Source: Allokutzneria multivorans
GTDB taxonomy: Bacteria; Actinomycetota; Actinomycetes; Mycobacteriales; Pseudonocardiaceae
Reading direction: 5' to 3'
Assembly (NCBI RefSeq): GCF_039537405.1
Contig: NZ_BAABAL010000012.1
Coordinates: 248,001-312,000 of the forward strand
Length of the DNA: 64,000 nucleotides
This document shows positions 15,365 to 24,418 of the stretch, in pieces. How positions within the stretch are numbered: the stretch's first letter is position 1; each line of letters opens with the position of its first letter. The notes below the pieces were generated by a model. It worked only from the letters and a program-made list of their open reading frames with translations. It was not told where the DNA came from and made no database searches. The position numbers and the translations under genes are program-made.

Positions 15365-17631
15365 TGGCGGTCACCTGGCTCGGCGTCCGCCACCACAGCC
15401 CGGCCTGCGCGCGGCTGGTCGCCGAGACCATCGACGCCCTTCGACCGGCGTACGTGCTCGTCGAGGGCCCGGTCGACGTCAACGACCGGCTCGGTGAGCT
15501 GCTGCTGCCGCACACCCTGCCGGTGGCGGTGTTCAGCTACCACCGCGGTGGCGGGCGTTCGCACCTGTCGTGGACGCCGTTCTGCGAGTACTCGCCGGAG
15601 TGGGTGGCGCTCACCGCCGGTCGCGCGGCGGGGGCGGAGGTCCGCTTCATCGACCTCCCGGCCTGGCACAGCGCGCTGGCCGACCGCAGCAACCGCTACG
15701 CCGACGCCGAACAGCGCTACACCGACGTGGTGGCAAGGCTCTGCGAGAGCTTCGGGGTGGACAACGTCGACACCCTGTGGGATCACCTGGTCGAGGCGGA
15801 ACCCGGCGCGGGCCTCGCTGAACGCCTCGCGACCTACTTCGACCTCCTGCGCGGTGAATCCGCGGCCGACGAGGCCGACGCGGCACGCGAGGAGTACATG
15901 GCGCGGTGGGTGCGCGCGGCCATGGCCGAGGCCGGAGATCGACCGATCGTTGTCGTCAGCGGCGGATTCCACCGCCCCGCGCTGCGCACACTGTCCACAC
16001 AGGACAGTGATGGGACCGGTTGGCCGGAGGTCCCGCGCCCGCAGGACGGCGCGATCGCGGACAGCTACCTGGTGCCCTACTCGTTCAAGCGGCTCGACGC
16101 CTTCGACGGCTACCAGTCGGGCATGCCCTCGCCGGAGTACTACCAGCAGCTGTGGGAAAGCGGCCTCGAAGGCGCGGCCGACGCGCTCGTGCAGGCGGTC
16201 GTTTCCCGCCTGCGCCACCGCAAACAGGCTGTCTCCACCGCCGACCTCGTCGCCGCGCGAGCGCTCACCGAAGGACTCGCGCGGCTGCGCGGACACCAGC
16301 ACCCCGCACGCACGGACGTCCTGGACGGCCTGGTCAGCGCCCTGGTCTCCGACGCGCTGGACCGACCGCTGCCGTGGACGCGACGTGGTCCGCTCGCGCC
16401 GGGAGCGCATCCCGTCGTCGTGGAGATGGTCGCCGCGTTCAGCGGGAACCGCGTCGGCCGCCTGCACCCGGGCACGCCGACCCCGCCGCTGGTGCACGAG
16501 GTCACCGCCGAGTTGGAGCGCCTCGGTCTCGACCGCGACGGCCAGTTCGACCTCGACCTGACCAAGGACCGCGACCTGGTCAGGAGCCGCGCGCTGCACT
16601 GCCTTCGCGCTCTGGGCGTCCCCGGCCTTACCCGCGACTCGGGCCCGCTGACCGGCGCGGACCCGGTGTTGCGCGAGCGTTGGACGAGCACGCCGTCCGA
16701 CCTGAGACTGCCCGCGCTGATCGAGGCGGCCGTCTACGGGGCCACTCTCGCCGACGCGGCCACGGCGGTGTTGGACGAGCGCTTCGCCGACGCCGAGTCC
16801 GACATCGGCCTGCTCGCGGGAGTGCTCTTCGACGCCGTGCTCTGCGGCATCACCGAGCTGTCCGAGCGGGTCATCGTCACCGTCGCCGAGGTCATCGCCG
16901 GGTCGAGCGACCTGGCCGCGCTGGGCGAAGTCCTCGCGACGACGCTCGGCCTCTGGCGGCACGACCGGCTCTTCGGCACGGCGAGGAGCCCGGTGCTGGG
17001 CGCGGTGATCACCGCCTCGGTGACCCGCGTGCTGTGGCTGGCCGAAGCGGTGCGCGGTGGTCCTGCGCCCGCGAACCCGGCCAGGCTCAGGGCGTTGGCG
17101 GCGACCAGGGACGCGTTGTTGCACGCCGACACCGCCCTCGGCCTGGACCGCGCGGCGGCGCTCGCGGTCGCGACGCGGGTCGGTGCGGACACCGAGACAC
17201 CGCCGGATCTGCGCGGAGCCGCTTACGGGCTGAGCTGGTCCCTCGGCGCGCAGGGCGATCCAGCCCGCGCGGTGCTGGGCATGGCCGGGCCGAAGACGCT
17301 CGGCGACTGGCTGGCCGGGCTCTTCGCGCTGGCGAGGGATGAGGTGCTGGCCGACGAGAACGGCGTGCTGGCCGTGCTCGACCGGCTCGTCACCGAGATG
17401 ACTGAGCAGGACTTCTTGCTGTCGCTGCCCGCGCTGCGCGCGGCTTTCGAGTTCTTCCCGCCCCGCGAGCGCGAGACGATCGCCCGCGGCCTGCTCGACC
17501 GAAGGGGGATGCGCGGTTCGGCGCGATCCCTGTTGCGCACCAACCTTGATCCGCTCGTGCTCGCCGAAGCCGCCGCGCTGGAGGAGCAGGTCGGCGCGGT
17601 GCTCGCCAGGGAAGGACTGGAGATCAGATGA
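15364..17631 (+). CDS. DUF5682 family protein (YehM-like)
   Basis: 755 residues from ATG 15364, chosen over an upstream in-frame start because it overlaps the MoxR stop by one base. The N-terminus (VTWLGVRHHSPACARLV; YVLVEGPVDVND) is the conserved DUF5682 opening, and FIDLPAWH and VVVSGGFHRPAL follow. The His/Glu-rich motifs suggest a metal-dependent enzyme of the TraB/ChaN-like type, which is inference. The C-terminal half is helical. It overlaps the VWA gene as ATGA. Confidence 0.85.
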   Translation: MAVTWLGVRHHSPACARLVAETIDALRPAYVLVEGPVDVNDRLGELLLPHTLPVAVFSYHRGGGRSHLSWTPFCEYSPEWVALTAGRAAGAEVRFIDLPAWHSALADRSNRYADAEQRYTDVVARLCESFGVDNVDTLWDHLVEAEPGAGLAERLATYFDLLRGESAADEADAAREEYMARWVRAAMAEAGDRPIVVVSGGFHRPALRTLSTQDSDGTGWPEVPRPQDGAIADSYLVPYSFKRLDAFDGYQSGMPSPEYYQQLWESGLEGAADALVQAVVSRLRHRKQAVSTADLVAARALTEGLARLRGHQHPARTDVLDGLVSALVSDALDRPLPWTRRGPLAPGAHPVVVEMVAAFSGNRVGRLHPGTPTPPLVHEVTAELERLGLDRDGQFDLDLTKDRDLVRSRALHCLRALGVPGLTRDSGPLTGADPVLRERWTSTPSDLRLPALIEAAVYGATLADAATAVLDERFADAESDIGLLAGVLFDAVLCGITELSERVIVTVAEVIAGSSDLAALGEVLATTLGLWRHDRLFGTARSPVLGAVITASVTRVLWLAEAVRGGPAPANPARLRALAATRDALLHADTALGLDRAAALAVATRVGADTETPPDLRGAAYGLSWSLGAQGDPARAVLGMAGPKTLGDWLAGLFALARDEVLADENGVLAVLDRLVTEMTEQDFLLSLPALRAAFEFFPPRERETIARGLLDRRGMRGSARSLLRTNLDPLVLAEAAALEEQVGAVLAREGLEIR

Positions 17632-18740
17632 CCGCGCCGGACCCGGGCCTGCAACGCTGGCGGCTCATCCTCGGCGAGCAGGCCGAGGCGTGCACGGGCG
17701 CACCGCAGGGCGACGCGCTGGCGCGTGATGCCGCCCTGGAATGGCTCTACGGTCGCGATCCCGAGCGCGCGAAGCGCGACGTGCGGGCCGGCTCCGGGCC
17801 CTCGCGGCTGACGACATTCGACTGGCTCGACGACATTCACCGCCTGTTCCCGAAGGAGACGATCGAGCGGCTGGAGCGCGATGCCGTCGAGCGCTTCGAG
17901 ATCCTGGAGGTCGTCACCGATCCGGCGGTGCTGGAGCGCGTCGAGCCCAACGCGACGTTGCTCCGCGCCGTGCTGCGCACCAAGCACCTGATGAACCCGC
18001 AGGTCCTCGCGCTGGCACGGCGGATCGTCGCGGCGGTGGTCGAGGAGCTGACCCGCCGCCTCGCCAAGGACGTGCGCCGGAGCTTCACCGGCGTCCGCTC
18101 GCGCAGGCCGAGCTCGTTCCGCCGCGCCGCCGATCTCGACTTCCACGGCACCATCCGGGCCAATCTCGTTCACTACCAACCGGATCAGCGCCGCTTGTAC
18201 ATCGAACGGCCCCGCTTCACCTCGCGCACCCGGCGGCACATCGACCAGTGGCAGCTCGTCCTGGTGGTCGACCAGTCCGGCTCGATGGCCGGATCGGTGA
18301 TCCACTCGGCGATCACCGCGGCCTGCTTGTGGGGGCTGCCGGGGCTCCGGACCCACCTCGTCGCCTTCGACACCGCCGTGGTCGACCTGACCGCCGAGGT
18401 GAGCGACCCGGTGGAGCTGCTGATGAAGGTGCAGCTCGGCGGCGGCACCGACATCGCGAAGGCGGTCGGCTACGCAGCGAGCGTGGTGGTCGATCCGCGC
18501 CGGGCGATCGTCGCGGTGATCACCGACTTCTACGAGAACGGTGACGAGGACCGCCTGGTCGCGACCGTGCGCGAGCTGGTGCAGCAGGGCACCCGGGTGC
18601 TCGGCCTCGCCGCGCTGGACGAGGAGGCGAACCCGGACTACGACCGCACCCTCGCGCAGCGGCTGGCTGACGCCGGAGCGCACGTCGGCGCGATGACGCC
18701 GGGGCAGCTCGCGACCTTCGTCGCGGAGAGGATGGGCTGA
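17628..18740 (+). CDS. VWA domain protein (YehP-like)
   Basis: 370 residues. The N-terminal half is helical and basic. The VWA domain has a complete metal-ion-dependent adhesion site: DQSGSM at 215-220, a Thr in GGGTDIAKA and an Asp in VITDFYENG. Such proteins bridge MoxR ATPases to their targets. It is coupled at both ends: ATGA overlap with DUF5682 and TGATG with the SWIM gene. Confidence 0.9.
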   Translation: MTAPDPGLQRWRLILGEQAEACTGAPQGDALARDAALEWLYGRDPERAKRDVRAGSGPSRLTTFDWLDDIHRLFPKETIERLERDAVERFEILEVVTDPAVLERVEPNATLLRAVLRTKHLMNPQVLALARRIVAAVVEELTRRLAKDVRRSFTGVRSRRPSSFRRAADLDFHGTIRANLVHYQPDQRRLYIERPRFTSRTRRHIDQWQLVLVVDQSGSMAGSVIHSAITAACLWGLPGLRTHLVAFDTAVVDLTAEVSDPVELLMKVQLGGGTDIAKAVGYAASVVVDPRRAIVAVITDFYENGDEDRLVATVRELVQQGTRVLGLAALDEEANPDYDRTLAQRLADAGAHVGAMTPGQLATFVAERMG

Positions 18741-20665
18741 TGACGCGGGCGGACCTGCTGGCGCTGACCCCGGAAGCCCTTGCGGCGCTTGCCAACCGCG
18801 GCCTGGTCAAGCGCGCCGCCAAGGAACTCGACACCGGGGTCACCCCCGCCCTTACCGTCGCCGACGACGGCACCGTGCTCGGTGGTTTCCCCGACGGCGC
18901 CCGCGTTACCTTGACCATCCACAGTGGACTGGAAGCCTCGTCGTGCAGCTGTTCGGCACCCGGTGTGTGCCGTCACAGCATCGGTGTCGTCCTCGCGTAC
19001 CAAAGACAGTTCGAGTCCGCTCCGAAATTCACGCCGTGGTCGCCAGGGGATCTCGACGACGACCTCCTCACCGAACACTTCGGTGCCAGGACGCTGGCGG
19101 CGGCCCGCCGCCTGCACCGCTGCGGCTACCCGGCCCGAGTCCGCAGGCCGACCGCCACCGATCCGGTCGCCTCGGTGGAGCTGCCTTCCTGCACCGTGCG
19201 CTTCCTGGTGCCGGGCGAGATCGGCCTCGCGCACACTGACGCCACCGCGGCCAAGCGCGACGAGCTGATCGCCCTCGCGGTCTGGGCGTTCCGCGCCGCC
19301 GACGAACGCGGACTGGGCGACGACGCACAGCTGGACGTCGGCGGTGTCGCGGACACGCACACGCACACGACCGACATGGACCTGGTGACCGAACTCGTCC
19401 ACGACCTAGTGTTGGACGGTGCGATGCACGCCAGCTCGGTGCTCGACGCGGCGTTGGCGCGCGCCGCGCACGACCTCCGCGCGCGAGCGCTGCACTGGCC
19501 GGCCGCAGCGGTGGAGGACCTCCTCGACCAGCTCGGCGCGTATCGCTCGCGCAGCGCCCGCTACCGCCCGGAGCACTTCGCGGACCTGCTGACCGAGCTG
19601 CACGCGCGGCGGCTCGCGGTCACCAACGGCGGCGCGAGCCCGCGCTCTCGCGTGCTCGGCACCGACGAAGCCGCCGAGACCGCGCTGCGCCGCGTGCGCC
19701 TCACCAGTCTCGGCTGCCGCATCGGCGGCACGACCGACGAGCGCACGGCGGAGGTCTTCCTCGCGTCGGGGCACTCCGGCACGATCCTGGTGCTGCGCAA
19801 GCGATGGGAGCTGACCGAGGACGAGGACCTGACCGGCGCCGACCTCGCTGGTCGCCGCGTCGCCGGTTCGACCCTGAGCGCACTGGCCACGGCCAACCTC
19901 GTGTCCGAGTCCGCATCGCGCAGTCCCGGCCGGGTCGTCCGCATCGCCTCGAACCGCGTCGCCAAGACCACGATCACCCCGCTCGGCACGGCTTGGGAGC
20001 ACCTGCCCGACACCGTGCTCGTCCGCGAACTCGCCGCGCTGAACGCGGAGCTGGCAGACCTGCCGCCGAGGCTGGTCCGCCCCCGGGTCGCGGCGGAACT
20101 CCTCCGCGTCGTGCAGGTCTGCGAGGTCCGCTCGATCTCCTACAGCCCTGGAGACCAGCGCGTCGACGCGGTGATCGCCGACGCGCACGGCACGACGGCG
20201 AGGGTGTCCGCGCGGCACCGCTCCGCCTGCCCGGCAGCGCTCGACGCACTGGTCGAAGCGCTGAGCAGCGGCCCCAGGCTGATCAGCGCCGTACTGCGCC
20301 GCAGCGGCGGCGGCCTGGTGCTCGATCCCCTCGCGGTGATGACCGACGACGGCGTGATCGTCCCCGACCTCGCCACGCGCCCCGCCACCCCGCTGCGTTC
20401 GGCGGAGCAACGCCGACCGGACCCGCTCACCGACGCGCTCGACACCGCGCTGACCGCCTGCGCCGAGCTCGCCCACCGCGGTCTCCGGCACGCACCGCCC
20501 GGCCTGCGCACCCGCATCGAGCGCGCCGCCGCCGGGCTGAGAAGGGTCGGCCTCCACATCGCCGCAGGTCAGCTCGCTGATTTGTCCGCGTCGCTCGGCC
20601 GCGACGACCCCGCCCCGTTCCTCACCGCGTACCTGCGCCTGACCACCACGGCGGAGAGGCGGTGA
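18740..20665 (+). CDS. SWIM zinc-finger protein (YehQ-like)
   Basis: 641 residues. The SWIM motif CSCSAPGVCRH (CxCx6CxH) lies near residue 70. The rest is an alpha-rich region without named domains. SWIM fingers bind DNA or protein. It is the last large gene of the coupled yeh-like cassette and overlaps a 36-codon ORF as GTGA. Confidence 0.85.
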   Translation: MTRADLLALTPEALAALANRGLVKRAAKELDTGVTPALTVADDGTVLGGFPDGARVTLTIHSGLEASSCSCSAPGVCRHSIGVVLAYQRQFESAPKFTPWSPGDLDDDLLTEHFGARTLAAARRLHRCGYPARVRRPTATDPVASVELPSCTVRFLVPGEIGLAHTDATAAKRDELIALAVWAFRAADERGLGDDAQLDVGGVADTHTHTTDMDLVTELVHDLVLDGAMHASSVLDAALARAAHDLRARALHWPAAAVEDLLDQLGAYRSRSARYRPEHFADLLTELHARRLAVTNGGASPRSRVLGTDEAAETALRRVRLTSLGCRIGGTTDERTAEVFLASGHSGTILVLRKRWELTEDEDLTGADLAGRRVAGSTLSALATANLVSESASRSPGRVVRIASNRVAKTTITPLGTAWEHLPDTVLVRELAALNAELADLPPRLVRPRVAAELLRVVQVCEVRSISYSPGDQRVDAVIADAHGTTARVSARHRSACPAALDALVEALSSGPRLISAVLRRSGGGLVLDPLAVMTDDGVIVPDLATRPATPLRSAEQRRPDPLTDALDTALTACAELAHRGLRHAPPGLRTRIERAAAGLRRVGLHIAAGQLADLSASLGRDDPAPFLTAYLRLTTTAERR

Positions 20666-20772
20666 ATCCTCGTACCGTTAGACAGGGCAGCCCGGCCATC
20701 TGGCTGGCCGTCCTCGGCCTGTCCGCGACGGTTCTCACCGCACGGCTGTTCGCACGCACAGCCCGCACATGA
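20662..20772 (+). CDS. 36-residue single-pass membrane peptide
   Basis: The GTG overlaps the SWIM stop as GTGA and GGAGAGG precedes it. The product is VNPRTVRQGSPAIW followed by a hydrophobic helix (LAVLGLSATVLTARLF) and a short basic tail. Position, ribosome site and a clean transmembrane segment favour a real gene; small size is the main doubt. Function unknown. Confidence 0.45.
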   Translation: MNPRTVRQGSPAIWLAVLGLSATVLTARLFARTART

Positions 20773-20881
20773 CGAGGACAGCGGACGCGCTCCTCCGATC
20801 AGGTGGCCTCGTGGTCGTGCCGGATGGACGCTGGCATCCTGACTGTGGACCTTGATCGTTGTCACGGTGGGGGGCAGAGCG

Positions 20882-21322
20882 GTGTCGCAGGTCGTCGTGC
20901 TTGATGCTTCGGAAGAGCCGACCGCTCGCAGGCTGGCCGCTGAACACGGCGTCGAGGTGGAGCTGGTCCCGCGCCGGGGCATCGAGCCAGTGGCCACGGT
21001 GACCCTCGTGCTGGTGGGCGCGGCGACAGCGGTCGGCATGGTCTTGCGCGTTCTCGAACAGCGCAAGGGCGGCCAGATGATCGACCTGCGTCCCGGTGCG
21101 CCGAAAGCGTTCTACCGCACCCGGGATCTGGTGCACGGCATGGTCGTGATCATCGCCGCGGACGGGACGGTGACCCTCGACGTCAAAGAGCCCGAGGGCA
21201 TGTTCGGCAAGGTGATCTCAACGCTGCCGCAGTTGCTCTCCGGCAACAGCAGTGCGGACGAGGTCGCGAAGACGGTGACCGACACCTTCAGCTCCGATGT
21301 CCAGATCGAAAAGCATGAGTAG
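20882..21322 (+). CDS. Small protein with one transmembrane segment, partner of the adjacent metallopeptidase
   Basis: 146 residues from GTG 20882, chosen over a TTG at 20852 because a run of six G lies before it. Residues 1-35 look like a small alpha/beta unit (VVVLDASEEPTARRLAAEHG). A hydrophobic segment (TVTLVLVGAATAVGMVLRVL) follows, then a beta-rich C-terminal domain (VVIIAADGTVTLDV). Its stop is inside the start of the metallopeptidase gene (ATGAGTAG, 8-base overlap), so the two are made together. The layout recalls constant accessory components paired with effectors in bacterial conflict systems, but I cannot assign a family. Confidence 0.7.
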   Translation: MSQVVVLDASEEPTARRLAAEHGVEVELVPRRGIEPVATVTLVLVGAATAVGMVLRVLEQRKGGQMIDLRPGAPKAFYRTRDLVHGMVVIIAADGTVTLDVKEPEGMFGKVISTLPQLLSGNSSADEVAKTVTDTFSSDVQIEKHE

Positions 21323-22490
21323 TCCTCATGACAACGCTGAGCGGTTCTTCGCCCAGCTGCGCGCACTGACGACCGTGCGATCACCCCGGCTCGACGAGTC
21401 AGCCCGAGACGCGTTGTTCGACCACGTCACGCGCATGATCTACTCCGCTGACGTCCTCGACGACCCGCGAGCGCGAGCGCTGATCGCCGAAGAGTTCCGT
21501 GCTGTGGAGCTCGACTGGGACAGCGTGATGACCCGCACGCTGAAGAGGCTCCAGGATCAGATCGAGCGGACGGCGATCGCCCGGGTCGACGGAGTCGACC
21601 TCGGTGCTCGACGTCCGGTGATCGGTCACCTCCACACCGGGCAACTCAACGCCACGAGCATGCGTGTCCCGGGTGACGCCGGTGGCTACCTGGTGTTGTT
21701 CGAGGATCAGATGACCCTGTTCGCCTCGTTGATCAGCGACGCCGTGGGGTCCGTGATCCCCAGCGGTCGCATGGATGCCGGTGGCCTGTTCACCTACCGG
21801 CTCGACCGGTCCGAACTGGCCGACCGAGCACTGGCTGACACGAGCATGATCGCGAACTTCATGTCGATCATCGCGACCTACGCTGCCGAGGGCAGGTTCA
21901 ACAGCATCAAGGCCACCGCGCTCACCTCGAACGTCGGACTGATGCTCCAGCTGTCCCTGATGACCTTCGTGATCGCGCACGAGTACGCCCACGTCATCCA
22001 CGGCCACCTCGACGCACCGGCGACACCCAAGGGGGTTCTGCACGGCACGGACGCCGAGACACTGGCCTATTCCTGGCGCCAGGAGATCCAGGCCGACCAC
22101 ACCGGGATGATCCTCGCCGTCCACGCCGGTATCGAGCACGCGAAGCGCGACATCGCCTCAAGTTTCCTCGGGATCTGCCTGTTCTTCGACGTGCTCGACC
22201 TCATGGACCGAGCCGTTTCCCTGTTGGAGACCGGCGACGAGGAGGCCCGCAAACTCGGCTCGCACCCACCACCGCACGTCCGCAAAGAGCTGCTTCGCGG
22301 ACAAATGTCGCGCACCTTCGGGACCGCACGCGGAGTACCCGAGAGGGTGGCCATCGCGCTTGAGTCGGCCAACGTCCAAAGCGCGCTCATCAACGCGATG
22401 TGGGAGCCCACTCGGGGATTCTTGCTGGATCTGCGGAGCCAGGGCGTGCGCCCGGCACGCATGTGGCGGACGGTCCCCAAGAACGGGTAG
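21315..22490 (+). CDS. Zincin-type metallopeptidase
   Basis: 391 residues from ATG 21315, which overlaps the upstream stop. The zinc motif is HEYAH at 222-226 (VIAHEYAHVIHGHL), with a downstream EIQADHTG at 257-264 that can supply the third ligand, as in M48 and related gluzincins. The N-terminal 200 residues are helical with no signal peptide and no clear membrane helix; a moderately hydrophobic segment (NVGLMLQLSLMTFVIAHEY) runs into the active site. It may be an effector or a quality-control protease with the small membrane protein before it. Confidence 0.75.
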   Translation: MSSPHDNAERFFAQLRALTTVRSPRLDESARDALFDHVTRMIYSADVLDDPRARALIAEEFRAVELDWDSVMTRTLKRLQDQIERTAIARVDGVDLGARRPVIGHLHTGQLNATSMRVPGDAGGYLVLFEDQMTLFASLISDAVGSVIPSGRMDAGGLFTYRLDRSELADRALADTSMIANFMSIIATYAAEGRFNSIKATALTSNVGLMLQLSLMTFVIAHEYAHVIHGHLDAPATPKGVLHGTDAETLAYSWRQEIQADHTGMILAVHAGIEHAKRDIASSFLGICLFFDVLDLMDRAVSLLETGDEEARKLGSHPPPHVRKELLRGQMSRTFGTARGVPERVAIALESANVQSALINAMWEPTRGFLLDLRSQGVRPARMWRTVPKNG

Positions 22491-22613
22491 AGCCGGCGGG
22501 CAGGCGCGCGTTGTGGACGATGCCGCGACCACACCAGCGATTTCACGCACAGCGCAACAAGCGCCCTCTCTGCCAGGATCGGTAGGATTTGGCATTGATC
22601 GGGAGGAAGAACC

Positions 22614-22925
22614 ATGCGTGGATTCACGCGTCTGCTGGCCGTCGCCGCGGTCGCGGTCGGAGTCGTGAGCGCACCGGGCACGGCCGTCGCCGGCGACATG
22701 TCGATCCAGGCGCCCCCACCGGGGTGCAAGGGATGGCACGACGGCTCCACCTACGCCGAAGCGACGTGCTCGGAGTACAAGACCTACCGGGTCAAGGTCA
22801 CCCACTGCCAGATCCAGTGCAACACGAAGTACGGCTACACCACCAACCGCGGCCTGCCATCGAGGCTCGAACTGCCGCCCGGCGGCAGCATCACCGACCT
22901 GGGCGTGGACATCATCGAGTCCTGA
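22614..22925 (+). CDS. Small secreted Cys-containing protein
   Basis: 103 residues. Strong ribosome site GGGAGGAAG before the ATG. A Sec signal peptide (MRGFTRLLAVAAVAVGVVSA, cleavage probably after AVA) is followed by a short mature domain with four cysteines (GCKGW, TCSEY, HCQIQC), likely two disulfides. No family recognised. It is a single-gene unit with its own terminator. Confidence 0.75.
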   Translation: MRGFTRLLAVAAVAVGVVSAPGTAVAGDMSIQAPPPGCKGWHDGSTYAEATCSEYKTYRVKVTHCQIQCNTKYGYTTNRGLPSRLELPPGGSITDLGVDIIES

Positions 22926-22936
22926 CACTGACGCGA

Positions 22937-22976
22937 GGAGCTGCTCGACCGGACGCGCTGCCGGCCGAGCAGCTCC
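22937..22976 (+). terminator. Hairpin terminator
   Basis: Perfect 11-bp arms GGAGCTGCTCG / CGAGCAGCTCC with an 18-base loop that can itself pair (CCGG/CCGG), 11 bases after the stop of the small secreted protein gene. No T-run. Confidence 0.65.
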
Positions 22977-23004
22977 ACCGCAACGGCGCACGCCGAGCGC
23001 TCGT

Positions 23005-23184
23005 CGGTCACGGTGTCGCCGGGGGTTGGGGTGTCTTCAAGACCACCAAACCCCCTTGTTGATCATCGTTAACCGACGCAAGCCCGGTGGCCTCGCGAGG
23101 TTTGCCGTCGTTGACGACGGCGGGGGTGGGGGTTGGGCGGTCTTGAAGACCGGCAAACCTGATGACCTACCGGACAGGCCCTAG
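23005..23184 (-). repeat. Dispersed repeat, copy A (MITE-like)
   Basis: About 180 bp homologous in the opposite orientation to the repeat at 52044-52260. Shared landmarks are GGTGTCTTCAAGACCACCAAACC, TTGATCATCG, GAGGTTTGCCGTCGTTGA, GGTCTTGAAGACC and the terminal GGACAGGCCCTAG. The left terminal sequence is not preserved here. Its right end, CTAG, supplies the TAG stop of the minus-strand gene at 23181. Confidence 0.8.
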
Positions 23185-23573
23185 CTGCGGGTCGCGTAGC
23201 TGCTGCAGGCCTCCTGGCCGCTCACCCTGCCGCAGACCCGGAACGTTCCTTTGCTCCCCCAGGTGTTGGTGTCGACGCTCGTCCGGCCCGTCGGCACGTG
23301 AGCGCGGCTCACCACGCTTCCCCACGAGTTCTCGGTCCACACCTCGTCGCCGCCCGCGCCGTACTCCAGGTGCCCGTGCCAGTTCCAGTCGCCAGCGGGT
23401 GTCCGCAGTGCCCAGAGGTTGAGCTTCCGCCCCCGGAGCCCCACCGATGCCGCGAGTTCCGGCACCTGCTGGACGCTCTCCCCTGCCGGTGCGGCATGTG
23501 CCGGAGAGCCCAACGCGAGCAGTGGCGCGATCAGCGCGCTCGCGAGTACTCCGGCCAGGGTCCGCTTCTTCAT
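23181..23573 (-). CDS. Small secreted protein
   Basis: 130 residues from the ATG at 23573, chosen because AGGGGAAACG lies just upstream and a signal peptide begins there (MKKRTLAGVLASALIAPLLA, ending near AHA). The mature part is Trp/Gly-rich (LWALRTPAGDWNWHGHLEYG) with two cysteines near the end (VCGRVSGQEACSS). Family unknown. The stop codon is within the end of repeat copy A, so the natural C-terminus may have been altered by insertion. Confidence 0.7.
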   Translation of the reverse strand: MKKRTLAGVLASALIAPLLALGSPAHAAPAGESVQQVPELAASVGLRGRKLNLWALRTPAGDWNWHGHLEYGAGGDEVWTENSWGSVVSRAHVPTGRTSVDTNTWGSKGTFRVCGRVSGQEACSSYATRS

Positions 23574-23705
23574 CGTTTCCCCTTTGCTGTGAAGGCTTTT
23601 CCAGTCTCTCCCGGGGTTGTGGATCACCGTGTCCGGCTGTCAGGGGACCGTCGCGTCCACCGGCAGGTGGACCCGCGCCGCCCTCGTTCGTGCCGTGAAT
23701 CGGAG

Positions 23706-23724
23706 TGTTAAGTATTACTTGACA
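23706..23724 (+). promoter_or_regulatory. Operator-like site TGTTAAG-N5-CTTGACA, promoter of the NTF2/ALDH operon
   Basis: The 19-bp sequence TGTTAAGTATTACTTGACA is an imperfect palindrome whose right half contains TTGACA, a perfect -35 element for the operon starting at 23795. The same sequence pattern, in the same orientation relative to the gene, occurs at 27872-27890 ahead of the dioxygenase operon. A repressor site overlapping -35 is the likely reading; the XRE-cupin protein encoded at 27907 is the candidate regulator. Confidence 0.7.
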
Positions 23725-23794
23725 GCCGATGGGCGGGCGAGCAGGGTGAGTCCGGTCGGAGCCGCACGGAGCCGACTTGACGGGGAGACGGACG

Positions 23795-24415
23795 ATGGTG
23801 AGCGATGCGGCGCGGGACATCCGCGAGCTGATCGAGAACTGGGTGCTGTGGCGCGATTCGGGTGACTGGGACCGCTTCGCCACGGTGTGGCACGACGACG
23901 GGCGCATGGAAGCGACCTGGTTTCGGGGCAGTGCAACGGAATTCATCGCAGCGAACCGGCGCGGGTGGGAGCGCGGGGTCACCATCCTGCACTCGCTGGG
24001 CGGCAGCTCGATCGACGTCGAGGGCTCCCGCGCGATCAGCCAGACCAAGATGCAGATCCACCAACGCGCGGTGGTGCACGACGTCGGTTGCGACGTGGTG
24101 TGCACGGGGCGCTTCTACGACTTCTTCGAGTGCCGCGAAGGGCGCTGGGGGCTGGTCTGGCGGCAGCCGATCTACGAGAAGGATCGCATCGACGCCGTCG
24201 ATCCCGGCGCCACGCTGGAGCTGGACCAAGAGCTGCTCGGCCGGTTTCCCGAGGGCTACCGCCACCTCGCGTACCTGCAAACCCTGCTGGGCCACGAGGT
24301 GGCGCCGACGATGCCGGGTCTGAGGGGACCCGAGGTCGACCAGCTCTACGCGCGGGGTCGCGCCTGGTTGGCGGGCAACGACGGCCACCCCTCCGAGCTG
24401 CCGGAAGGAAGCTGA
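23795..24415 (+). CDS. NTF2/SnoaL-like protein
   Basis: 206 residues from ATG 23795, with GGGGAGA upstream. The N-terminal 130 residues (IRELIENWVLWRDSGDWDRF; LHSLGGSSIDVEGSRAISQT; GRFYDFFECREGRWGLVWRQ) fit the SnoaL_4 alpha+beta cone fold, a family that includes small dehydratases, isomerases and ring-hydroxylase-associated proteins. It is the first gene of an operon with an aldehyde dehydrogenase, four bases apart. The substrate is unknown; linkage to hydroxyquinol cleavage suggests an aromatic or phenolic compound. Confidence 0.8.
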   Translation: MVSDAARDIRELIENWVLWRDSGDWDRFATVWHDDGRMEATWFRGSATEFIAANRRGWERGVTILHSLGGSSIDVEGSRAISQTKMQIHQRAVVHDVGCDVVCTGRFYDFFECREGRWGLVWRQPIYEKDRIDAVDPGATLELDQELLGRFPEGYRHLAYLQTLLGHEVAPTMPGLRGPEVDQLYARGRAWLAGNDGHPSELPEGS

Positions 24416-24418
24416 GCC

